DNA of 8,468 nt, from the NCBI GenBank assembly GCA_910578845.1, contig CAJTSL010000091.1:1-8468 (forward strand). The letters are read 5' to 3'. Shown here one piece after another: positions 1-5,927 of this stretch. A model generated the notes under the pieces. It was given only the letters and a program-made list of their open reading frames with translations, was not told where the DNA came from and ran no database searches. The position numbers were made by a program, and so were the translations under genes. Origin of the DNA: an uncultured Lachnospiraceae bacterium (GTDB lineage: Bacteria > Bacillota > Clostridia > Lachnospirales > Lachnospiraceae). Positions within the stretch are counted from its first letter, which is position 1. Each line of letters starts with the position of its first letter.

Positions 1-110
1 GCAGCGTGAACCCGACGGCTGTGATTGCACCGGCGATTGTAGCGACATTTATCAGTACGGCAGTGGCAGTGGTTTATTGTAAGGCAAAAGGCAGAGGACG
101 GAGAGTGTGA
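1..110 (+). CDS. C-terminal end of a membrane protein, SpmA-like (partial)
   Basis: The frame running from base 3 to the TGA at 108-110 is open and gives 35 residues. It begins SVNPTAVIAPAIVATF and continues into a second hydrophobic stretch ending in a basic tail (K, K, R, R, R). This looks like the last transmembrane helix of a spore maturation protein A / nucleoside-recognition (Gate) family membrane protein, which typically ends in a Pro-rich helix followed by a T-x-x-S-T motif and positive residues. The start lies outside the window, so length and domain layout cannot be judged. The family link rests on memory of the C-terminal pattern only. If it is spmA, spmB does not follow it here, because a terminator closes the transcript at once. 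Confidence 0.5.
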   Translation, partial: SVNPTAVIAPAIVATFISTAVAVVYCKAKGRGRRV

Positions 111-125
111 GGCTCTCCGCTTTTT
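99..125 (+). terminator. Rho-independent terminator overlapping the upstream stop codon
   Basis: CGGAGAG (99-105) pairs perfectly with CTCTCCG (113-119) across a 7-base loop, and is followed by C then TTTTT (121-125). The TGA stop codon of the upstream membrane protein lies inside the loop, so the last codons also form the 5' arm. It separates that gene from everything downstream. Confidence 0.85.
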
Positions 126-159
126 AATAGCTGAGAGAAGATTTCTAGTAAAACAGTAG

Positions 160-394
160 GCGAATGCTATATTTGATCACACAAGAGAATGTTATAAACT
201 CTTTTGGTCTCAGGCAATCCATACTAAAGTGGTGGAAGGTAAGGATCAAATAATTTATGAAGAATTGATTGCAGAAGTCTGGTATATGGTGATTGAGTAT
301 CATTTAAATCTGGGACCCAGAGGAAGAAATTCTGTATCCAGTATATCAATCTATAAAAAATTGTGGGTTTAAGGACTGGGTTTATAGAGAGTGA
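160..394 (+). pseudogene. Decayed gene remnant with one frameshift, family not recognised
   Basis: From 160 to about 318 one frame reads as plausible protein (AIFDHTRECYKLFWSQ at the start, then AEVWYMVIEYHLNLGP) but has no start codon and is preceded by an in-frame TAG at 157-159. Near 315-322 the sensible reading moves to the next frame, which continues EEEILYPVYQ, then CGFKDWVYRE, and stops at TGA 392-394. The original frame ends at TAA 370-372 after a Ser-rich, less natural tail. This fits the middle of a helical protein that lost its start and took a small indel. I do not recognise the family with confidence. The interval 126-494 holds nothing else coding that I can support apart from the promoter and ribosome binding site of the next gene. 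Confidence 0.5.
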
Positions 395-428
395 AAACAA
401 TGGTGAATCAAGTATGACAAAGATGCTA

Positions 429-457
429 TTGAAATATAGAGAAAAATAAAATATGAT
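429..457 (+). promoter_or_regulatory. Sigma-A-type promoter for the EcsC-family gene
   Basis: TTGAAA (429-434) and TATGAT (452-457) are separated by exactly 17 bases, each one or two changes from the consensus. Transcription would start around 464-466, a short leader before the ribosome binding site AAGGAG at 481-486. It probably drives both the EcsC-family gene and the asparaginase gene. Confidence 0.65.
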
Positions 458-494
458 AAAAATAAATAGTTAGAAGCCTCAAGGAGAGTAGAGA

Positions 495-1301
495 ATGGGG
501 TTATTTAAGCCAAGGCTTTCTCCAGTGGAGAAAGAATTACAAAAAATTGAACGAGAGGAGCTAAAGCTGCTCCAATATGCCCAAAAGCATAAAGCTGCCC
601 CAGCCTGGAAAGAGAAACTGGAAGATAAAATTCCTGAAAAGGCCATGGCTGGTTTGCAGAAGGCCTTTTCTAAAGCCTTTTATCTTATTTTTGAAAAGGG
701 CTCGGTTATGATCGAGAAGACATACGATAAAGATTCTCTTGCAAAGGATTTTCAGATTCATGATTTTGCAGTAGACGTCAAAGGCAGCCGGAAAGAGATT
801 GCTAAGATCCGCTCAGGAGCTTTTAACGGTAATATGCTCAATACGGTTGTCACAACTGTTGAAGGAATAGGCCTTGGCATTCTTGGAATCGGATTGCCGG
901 ATATTGTGATTTGGATAGGAGTGCTGTTACGTGGCATCTATGAAACGGCACTTAAATATGGGTTCGGTTACGAGACCATAGGGGAAAAGATATTGATATT
1001 AAAAATGATAGAGACAGCTATGGCATCTGGGGAGGAATGGATTGCCCTGGACTCTGAGATTAATGAGTACATAGAACATGCTGTCAATAGGGATCTGGAC
1101 GAAAAAGAGCTAAAGCAACAGATTGAGAAGACAGCGAATGCACTTGCAACAGAATTGTTAGTCATCAAGTTTATTCAGGGACTGCCTGTTGTAGGAGTGC
1201 TTGGTGGGGCGACCAATCCCGTTTATTATCAGAAGATTATGAGATACGTGCAGCTTAAATACCGGAAGCGGTATTTGCTCCAGAAAAGAAATCTTACTTA
1301 G
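495..1301 (+). CDS. EcsC family protein
   Basis: The 268-residue product matches the EcsC family. The N-terminal third is charged and helical (residues 1-60). A segment AFYLIFEKGS (61-70) follows. The hallmark Gly-rich hydrophobic region runs through about 117-148 and contains GIGLPDIVIWIGVLLRGIYE (131-150). Near the end IKFIQGLPVVGVLGGATNP (224-242) is followed by a basic C-terminal helix. EcsC is named for the third gene of the Bacillus ecsABC ABC-transporter operon, but its biochemical role is not established. No ecsA or ecsB is present here. AAGGAG at 481-486 lies 8 bases before the ATG and fixes the start. The asparaginase gene follows after 40 bases with no terminator between, so the two are probably co-transcribed. 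The hydrophobic Gly-rich stretch suggests membrane association. Confidence 0.85.
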   Translation: MGLFKPRLSPVEKELQKIEREELKLLQYAQKHKAAPAWKEKLEDKIPEKAMAGLQKAFSKAFYLIFEKGSVMIEKTYDKDSLAKDFQIHDFAVDVKGSRKEIAKIRSGAFNGNMLNTVVTTVEGIGLGILGIGLPDIVIWIGVLLRGIYETALKYGFGYETIGEKILILKMIETAMASGEEWIALDSEINEYIEHAVNRDLDEKELKQQIEKTANALATELLVIKFIQGLPVVGVLGGATNPVYYQKIMRYVQLKYRKRYLLQKRNLT

Positions 1302-1341
1302 CCAATACATGCAGGGATGAAGAAAGGATATAATTTGTGAA

Positions 1342-2349
1342 ATGGAAAGAAAACGGATACTTCTTATTGGCACAGGGGGCACAATCGCTTCGGAAATGGG
1401 AGATAATGGATTGGTGCCGGAGCTGACAAGCAGACAGTTGTTGCGATATGTTCCGGATATTTCCAAAATCTGTGAGGTTGACTGTATACAGCTTTTTAGT
1501 TTGGACAGTACGAATATCCGCCCGGAGCATTGGCTGTGTATTGCAAAAGCGATACAGGAGCGTTATGGACAATACGACGGCTTCGTAGTAAGCCATGGAA
1601 CGGATACGATGGCATATACCGCGGCTGGCCTTAGCTATCTGATCCAGAACAGCCTTAAGCCGATCGTGCTTACGGGCGCCCAGAAACCAATCGGATATGA
1701 AACGACAGACAGTAAGCAGAATCTTAGGGATGCTTTTACCGTGGCTGCATCTGATATGTTTGGCGTGATGCTGGTCTTTAACGGTAAAATCATCATGGGA
1801 ACCAGAGCCAGGAAGACGCATAGCAAAAGCTTCAAGGCTTTTTCCAGTATTAATTACCCGATTGTAGGAATGGTGCAAGATGGACGGATTTTCCAGTATA
1901 TCAGGCCGCAAAAGGGCGCACCGACCAGGTTTTATGAAGCGTTGGATTCTAAAGTGGCTTTGTTAAAGCTTGTACCGGGGATTGAATGCGGCGTTTTAGA
2001 ATACCTTTTGGAACGCAGCAGCGCGTTGATCATTGAAAGCTTTGGTGTAGGCGGATTGCCGGTTTATGAAACAGGAAGTTTTTATGAGACAGTAAAGAAA
2101 GGGTTAGATGCTGGTAAGACAGTTGTACTGACCACACAGGTGGAAAATGAAGGCAGCGATCTGTCTGTTTATCATGTAGGCAGCAGTATCAAGCAGAATC
2201 TGCCGATATTGGAAGCTTACGACATGACAACCGAGGCGGTGATAGCGAAGCTGATGTGGATTTTAAGCCAGACGACCGAGCGGGAAAAGGTAGCTGAACT
2301 GTTTTATACACCGATTGCGTGTGATATTTTGTCAGTTTTTGAAGGCTAG
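1342..2349 (+). CDS. ansA: Type I (cytoplasmic) L-asparaginase
   Basis: The 335-residue product should hydrolyse L-asparagine to aspartate and ammonia. TGGTIAS (residues 11-17) carries the first catalytic Thr (T14). The second signature, SHGTDTMAYTAAGLSYL (84-100), supplies T87 and D88. LDSTNIRP (54-61) is the substrate-binding Ser/Thr loop, and K158 in RARKTH (155-160) matches the catalytic Lys, completing the Thr-Thr-Asp-Lys set. There is no signal peptide, and the length suits the cytoplasmic type I class rather than the secreted type II enzyme. AAAGGA (1323-1328) is 13 bases from the ATG, longer than ideal, but no better in-frame ATG, GTG or TTG lies closer. It sits 40 bases after the EcsC-family gene. 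Glutaminase side activity cannot be excluded. The symbol ansA versus ansB is a convention for this class. Confidence 0.93.
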   Translation: MERKRILLIGTGGTIASEMGDNGLVPELTSRQLLRYVPDISKICEVDCIQLFSLDSTNIRPEHWLCIAKAIQERYGQYDGFVVSHGTDTMAYTAAGLSYLIQNSLKPIVLTGAQKPIGYETTDSKQNLRDAFTVAASDMFGVMLVFNGKIIMGTRARKTHSKSFKAFSSINYPIVGMVQDGRIFQYIRPQKGAPTRFYEALDSKVALLKLVPGIECGVLEYLLERSSALIIESFGVGGLPVYETGSFYETVKKGLDAGKTVVLTTQVENEGSDLSVYHVGSSIKQNLPILEAYDMTTEAVIAKLMWILSQTTEREKVAELFYTPIACDILSVFEG

Positions 2350-2351
2350 CT

Positions 2352-2527
2352 TTGGAACTTGAATTTGGTGCTGGAATAAAAAATGGCATATTTTTTACAG
2401 ATTATAGAGAATGGAAACAGGTTGTAAAATAGCAAATAATTCTTCCAAACATGTTCCTCTTAGGCTTCTTTTCGGATATAATAAAAAAGATTGGAATGAG
2501 GTAGATGTGGAAGCAGAGACATATTAA
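2352..2527 (+). pseudogene. Probable gene remnant with a frameshift after the asparaginase gene
   Basis: Just past the asparaginase stop, one frame from 2352 reads naturally (ELEFGAGIKNGIFFTDY, then REWKQVVK) until TAG at 2430-2432. A one-base shift in the A-run at 2426-2429 joins it to a second natural reading (KHVPLRLLFGYNKKDW, then NEVDVEAETY) that stops at TAA 2525-2527. Neither half has a convincing start with a ribosome binding site. I read this as the tail of a lost gene, family unknown. Alternatively the second half could be an independent 38-codon ORF from ATG 2411 (ending 2527), which would place a small peptide gene upstream of the radical SAM gene. The lack of a Shine-Dalgarno sequence before 2411 argues against that. 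Confidence 0.35.
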
Positions 2528-2572
2528 GGTTGCAGAAATTAATGTGAATGGCATTTTAAGGGTTATGACAAA

Positions 2573-2601
2573 TGCATAATGTAAATTGTGTAATTTATGC
2601 A
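2573..2601. repeat. Nested AT-rich inverted repeats upstream of the radical SAM operon
   Basis: TGCATAA (2573-2579) and TTATGCA (2595-2601) form a perfect 7-base inverted repeat around 15 bases. A second perfect inverted repeat, TAAATTgtgtAATTTA (2582-2597), overlaps it. The element ends about 15 bases before a candidate -35 box. This position suits an operator for a dimeric regulator, but no regulator gene is adjacent and the AT-rich context makes chance symmetry possible. Confidence 0.35.
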
Positions 2602-2615
2602 ATCTACTAATTGTT

Positions 2616-2649
2616 TTGTCAAAATTGATTTGATAAGATTATATATAAT
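2616..2649 (+). promoter_or_regulatory. Candidate promoter of the radical SAM/HD/DUF2284 operon
   Basis: TTGTCA (2616-2621) is followed after 18 bases by TATATA (2640-2645). A better -10 match, TATAAT, lies at 2644-2649 but with a 22-base spacer. The stretch is the only promoter-like sequence in the gap before the operon. Transcription would start near 2652-2656, shortly before the ribosome binding site at 2670. Confidence 0.4.
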
Positions 2650-2669
2650 TAATGTAGCCTTACACCTGT

Positions 2670-2674
2670 GGAGG
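2670..2674 (+). promoter_or_regulatory. Ribosome binding site that decides the radical SAM start
   Basis: GGAGG (2670-2674) lies 5 bases before ATG 2680. The in-frame GTG at 2668 overlaps this site and has no Shine-Dalgarno sequence of its own, so ATG 2680 is the preferred start, giving 327 rather than 331 residues. Confidence 0.75.
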
Positions 2675-2679
2675 TTTTG

Positions 2680-3663
2680 ATGCTTAAAGAAATTTCAATA
2701 GAAATTATAAGAAAATGCCCTAATAGTTGTATTCATTGTTCATCAATATCTAACGAATACTGTAGCGAAGTCCTTGATTTTGGATTGTTTACCGATGTGA
2801 TACAAAATGCAGCGGAGTTAGGCGCAAGGACGATATGCTTGTCCGGTGGGGAGCCATTTTTACATAATAGAATTGTAGACATGGTAAAGTTCGCTGCTTC
2901 ACTTGGCCTACAGGTATATATATATACTAGTGGGATTGTTTTAGATGAGCAGAACCAGAGGACGTTTATTGATAGCGGTATTTTAGAAGCAATTTCGGAA
3001 GATGTTACTAAGCTAATATTTAATATAGAGGCGGCGACAGCACAAACATATGATGTAATTATGGGCACAACAGGCTGTTTTGAAATAATGAAACAGTCGG
3101 TACGTAATGCGCATGAAATGTCTATTATCACAGAAGCGCATTTTGTCCCAATGAGGCTTAATATTGGCGAGGTGGAAGAGGTCGTTGCTTTATGTAGAGA
3201 TTTAAATGTTTCCAAAATAAGCTTTCTGCGTTTAGTGCTGCATGGCCGTGCACAGCAGAATGAAGTGCAAATTGCATTGGATCATGAGGAAATAGAACAG
3301 TTAAAAGCATTTTTGGAAAAACTGAAAATGCAGGCAGAGATAGACATACGGGTAGGCGTGCCGCTTTCCCTAGAAACAGAATGTCGTAAGTGTGAAGCAG
3401 CTAAGGGAAAATTGAATATCAAATACGATGGAAAGGTATATCCGTGTGAAGTTTTTAAAAATGAACGTATGTCAAATTGCTTTAAGGAAATACAGCCAGA
3501 AAGTATTTATGATAATTCTCTCGTAAATATTTATAATAACTCTTCGTATTTAAGGCATGTTCGGAAACTGGAACAAGAGTTTTTATGTACAGAAAAATGT
3601 GAGACTTGTATAGGGCAATATATGATGCAGTTGGAGGAAAAGAATACCCATGGCAAAAAATAA
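2680..3663 (+). CDS. Radical SAM protein with SPASM/twitch-like C-terminal cysteines
   Basis: This 327-residue protein has the radical SAM signature CPNSCIHC (residues 13-20, CX3CX2C), which binds the 4Fe-4S cluster that cleaves S-adenosylmethionine. LSGGEPF (54-60) is the SAM-binding GGE motif, followed by a partial TIM barrel (YIYTSG at 80-85). The C-terminal part contains C235/C238, then a CX12GX4C pattern ending in DGKVYPC (250-256), and CTEKCETC (303-310). This resembles a SPASM or twitch domain holding one or more auxiliary Fe-S clusters. Such enzymes modify peptides, proteins or small molecules. The substrate here is unknown, and no convincing precursor peptide gene is nearby. The gene overlaps the HD gene by 14 bases, pointing to coupled translation. 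It is not clearly a viperin-type, MoaA or activase protein by visible motifs. Confidence 0.88.
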   Translation: MLKEISIEIIRKCPNSCIHCSSISNEYCSEVLDFGLFTDVIQNAAELGARTICLSGGEPFLHNRIVDMVKFAASLGLQVYIYTSGIVLDEQNQRTFIDSGILEAISEDVTKLIFNIEAATAQTYDVIMGTTGCFEIMKQSVRNAHEMSIITEAHFVPMRLNIGEVEEVVALCRDLNVSKISFLRLVLHGRAQQNEVQIALDHEEIEQLKAFLEKLKMQAEIDIRVGVPLSLETECRKCEAAKGKLNIKYDGKVYPCEVFKNERMSNCFKEIQPESIYDNSLVNIYNNSSYLRHVRKLEQEFLCTEKCETCIGQYMMQLEEKNTHGKK

Positions 3664-5248
3664 AGATCGACAAATGTTAAATAAATGTATTAAAGATGCT
3701 GCGACAGTATTTCAAAATGCTAAATATGAGCATCCGTTAGATGAAGATATTATTTCTAAGCTTCGTAAGCTTTGTGATAAAATTGATGATGATAGTGACG
3801 ATTTTTATATATTTAGATTTCGACAGGATATTATAGACCCTCTTTGGAAAGAACTGATAGAAAAGGCTATAAAATGCCTTCGATATTGCGACGAGCGTGA
3901 ACCTTTTAAAGAGGCTGAGGAAAAGGGAGATAGAAAAGTCCCCAAAGCGTATGGGATTGATGAGCTTAAGGGATATTATGATAAATATATAGAGTTTGAG
4001 CGTTTGCTCTATGGCTCAAACCGCTATTATAGAGACCATGTAATCCATGTTTTCAGGACATGGTTATCGGGAACCATGTTAATGGTTAAAAATGATGGGG
4101 CATACTTAAAAAAGCTTACGATCAATGAAAAGGGTTCTGAAGTTATGCTCTCTAATGAAGAGAAATTAAGTATGTGGACGATTATTGCGCTCACACACGA
4201 TTTAGGCTATCCGTTGCAAAAAGCAAAGAATATTATTGATACGACCAGGTCTATGGTATCTACTTTTATCGCAAATCCTAATATTTCCATGGACTTATCT
4301 TTTCACGGCGTGCAAAATTATATGAATGATTTTATTGTCCGTCTGATGAGCTCAAAAATGATTAAATATAAGACGATGAAAGTAGAAGATGAAGAAGGAG
4401 AAAAAGAGATACAGTTATATGCGGCTAGAATGCAGCCGAAATATTATTTTAAATTTCAAAAATCTTTGGAAAATAATAGCCATGGTATATTAAGCACTCT
4501 GATTATATATAAATTGCTTACCTATTTTCTGGAATCTGATTATAGCATAAATGAAGACTATATATTTTATCCAGAGGATCAGCGGCAGTTTTACATCCGA
4601 AGAGAAATTTTAAGAGCAATCGCTTCACATACTTGTAACGATATATATCAGCTTTATATGACTTCTTTTTCTTTTCTATTAAGAATATGTGATGATACGC
4701 AAGAATGGGGACGCAAGAATATCTCTGAATTATATGTTAGCCAGTCCCAGGAGTATGTGTTAAAGGATATTGATTTGTACATCGAGGATAAGAAGAATTC
4801 CTATAAGTGTACAATTGCCGAAGAGTTTACTGTGAGCGAGAAACAGGATGTTATTACTTTGGTTAATAGGTTACGAGATCAATCGCTGGATTATGTTACG
4901 ATATTTCGTGATGGACAAGATACGGGAATTAGAAATTTTTCTTTTATAAGAAAATTGGCAATTAAATGCGGCGAGATACAAGTTGACCTCGAATTAAAAA
5001 TTTTGAAAGATTCGGCATCTGAACTGACGGGGAAGATCGAATATACTTCGGATGAAAGTACAAAAAAAGCGTTTGGATTAGATTTTTTTCAGAAAATCAA
5101 TGTCGATTTTCATAAAGGGGTACATTTTTATGACAGGGAGAAAAATGGCTGCGGAGAAATGAAAATGAATAAGAATGGGAATATAACTGAACTAAAAAAT
5201 TATCCTGATTGGCTAAACGGAGAATTTGCCATTTATTTGTCAAAATAG
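3650..5248 (+). CDS. HD-domain protein, putative metal-dependent phosphohydrolase
   Basis: The 532-residue product contains an HD-superfamily core. RDHVIHVFRTW (128-138) gives the first His (H130). LTHDLGYP (181-188) is the HD doublet (H183, D184). NNSHGILS (275-282) gives H278, IASHT (324-328) gives H327, and RICDDTQEWGR (345-355) gives D348 or D349. This H...HD...H...H...D order is the full set expected of HD enzymes with a two-metal site, so phosphohydrolase or phosphodiesterase activity is likely, on an unknown substrate. The first 100 residues are charged and helical. Residues about 370-532 form a separate region, probably rich in beta strand, with no family I recognise. GGAGG (3633-3637) serves ATG 3650, inside the end of the radical SAM gene. 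It has no membrane segment and should be cytoplasmic. It may belong to the broad HD group seen in conflict systems, but that cannot be confirmed here. Confidence 0.82.
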   Translation: MAKNKDRQMLNKCIKDAATVFQNAKYEHPLDEDIISKLRKLCDKIDDDSDDFYIFRFRQDIIDPLWKELIEKAIKCLRYCDEREPFKEAEEKGDRKVPKAYGIDELKGYYDKYIEFERLLYGSNRYYRDHVIHVFRTWLSGTMLMVKNDGAYLKKLTINEKGSEVMLSNEEKLSMWTIIALTHDLGYPLQKAKNIIDTTRSMVSTFIANPNISMDLSFHGVQNYMNDFIVRLMSSKMIKYKTMKVEDEEGEKEIQLYAARMQPKYYFKFQKSLENNSHGILSTLIIYKLLTYFLESDYSINEDYIFYPEDQRQFYIRREILRAIASHTCNDIYQLYMTSFSFLLRICDDTQEWGRKNISELYVSQSQEYVLKDIDLYIEDKKNSYKCTIAEEFTVSEKQDVITLVNRLRDQSLDYVTIFRDGQDTGIRNFSFIRKLAIKCGEIQVDLELKILKDSASELTGKIEYTSDESTKKAFGLDFFQKINVDFHKGVHFYDREKNGCGEMKMNKNGNITELKNYPDWLNGEFAIYLSK

Positions 5249-5250
5249 GA
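5247..5250 (+). promoter_or_regulatory. Ribosome binding site that decides the DUF2284 start
   Basis: AGGA (5247-5250) overlaps the last two bases of the HD gene's TAG stop codon and lies 8 bases before ATG 5259. A longer reading from TTG 5226 would overlap the HD gene and has no comparable site, so 5259 is preferred. Confidence 0.65.
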
Positions 5251-5258
5251 TTGATCAT

Positions 5259-5879
5259 ATGAAATTTATTTGTAATGCAACATCTAAATCAGCGGATATT
5301 CAGTATACGGTTGAAATTTCTGCTGTTGCTTCAAGTGCATGTGCTTGTTATGAAGATAAAATAAATTTTAATAATCTCTGTAAACAAGGATGCCCTAATT
5401 TTTCACATAAATGGTCATGTCCGCCGTATGCTCCGCAGTATGGAGACTTCGCGTTAAAATGGAAAAATTTATATATTATTTTCATGTATGCGGATATGGT
5501 TCAATTTGCTTATATTCAAAATGATTATTTGAAGATTAAAGCGGCGAATAGCATGTTGAAATCAAGAGCAGATCGATTTATCCAGGAGATGGCTAAGCTA
5601 CATGGAGGATGTATTTCAACTGGTAGCTGTAGGCGTTGTAAGCCATGCAAATGTAAATTAGACATGCCATGTGCGCATCCGGAATTAATGACCTATAGTT
5701 ACGAGGCTTTGGGAATTAATGTAGGCCAAATGATAGAAGATTATTTTCATAAACCGTTATTATGGTATAAAAAGCATTGTTTACCACAGTATACTTCCGT
5801 GGTTTGTGGTATTCTGACAAATGACAGCCTTTCCGAAGATTATCTGCAAGCAAGCTATAAAAAATATATTATACATTAA
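5259..5879 (+). CDS. DUF2284 cysteine-rich metal-binding protein
   Basis: The 206-residue product matches DUF2284, a family of predicted metal-binding proteins with no established function. CKQGCPNFSHKWSCPPYAP (41-59) is the N-terminal family block (C41, C45, C54, then PP). CRRCKPCKC (124-132) with C138 and a following H-P resembles a ferredoxin-type cluster motif. YSYEALGINV (146-155) is the typical family ending. More than a dozen cysteines are present overall, unusual for a 206-residue cytoplasmic protein and in line with Fe-S or other metal binding. It starts 10 bases after the HD gene and is the last member of the three-gene unit. It could mature, reduce or deliver metal to the radical SAM or HD partner, but this is inference from neighbourhood. 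No terminator is visible after it, so transcription may run into the SdpI-like gene. Confidence 0.83.
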   Translation: MKFICNATSKSADIQYTVEISAVASSACACYEDKINFNNLCKQGCPNFSHKWSCPPYAPQYGDFALKWKNLYIIFMYADMVQFAYIQNDYLKIKAANSMLKSRADRFIQEMAKLHGGCISTGSCRRCKPCKCKLDMPCAHPELMTYSYEALGINVGQMIEDYFHKPLLWYKKHCLPQYTSVVCGILTNDSLSEDYLQASYKKYIIH

Positions 5880-5927
5880 ATGATTTTAGGAGCTGCGTTT
5901 TATATGTTAAGAAAGGAGAACCAATGA
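5880..5927 (+). other. 15-codon mini-ORF bridging DUF2284 and the SdpI-like gene
   Basis: ATG 5880 directly follows the DUF2284 TAA in the same frame and reads MILGAAFYMLRKENQ to TGA 5925-5927. That stop overlaps the SdpI-like start as ATGA. An inner ATG at 5904 has a TAGGAG sequence upstream (5887-5892). It may be a coupling peptide, a former C-terminal extension of the DUF2284 protein, or the scar of an upstream partner gene of sdpI lost when the cassette arrived. It is too short to choose. Confidence 0.25.

Noticed and set aside
1294..1911. 205-codon open frame on the - strand opposite the asparaginase gene
   Set aside because: It lies fully against a gene with clear catalytic motifs, and its own translation shows no family pattern.
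2379..2397. A/T hairpin AAAAAATGGCATATTTTTT as a terminator of the asparaginase gene
   Set aside because: The stem has no GC core and a mismatch, and the bases fall inside the probable gene remnant.
2451..2579. Short frames of 17 and 24 codons at 2451-2504 and 2505-2579
   Set aside because: They are short, poorly supplied with ribosome binding sites, and the first overlaps the more natural reading of the gene remnant.
2668..2679. GTG 2668 as the radical SAM start
   Set aside because: It overlaps the GGAGG that is ideally spaced for ATG 2680.
2733..3215. 160-codon open frame on the - strand opposite the radical SAM gene
   Set aside because: It is a shadow of the radical SAM coding frame, rich in Ser/Ile/Thr without motifs.
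2680..3663. Prokaryotic viperin
   Set aside because: The CX3CX2C motif is shared by most radical SAM proteins, and the SPASM-like C-terminal cysteines are not a viperin feature; no nucleotide kinase lies nearby.
5226..5258. TTG 5226 as the DUF2284 start
   Set aside because: It overlaps the HD gene end and lacks a ribosome binding site, while ATG 5259 has AGGA 8 bases upstream.
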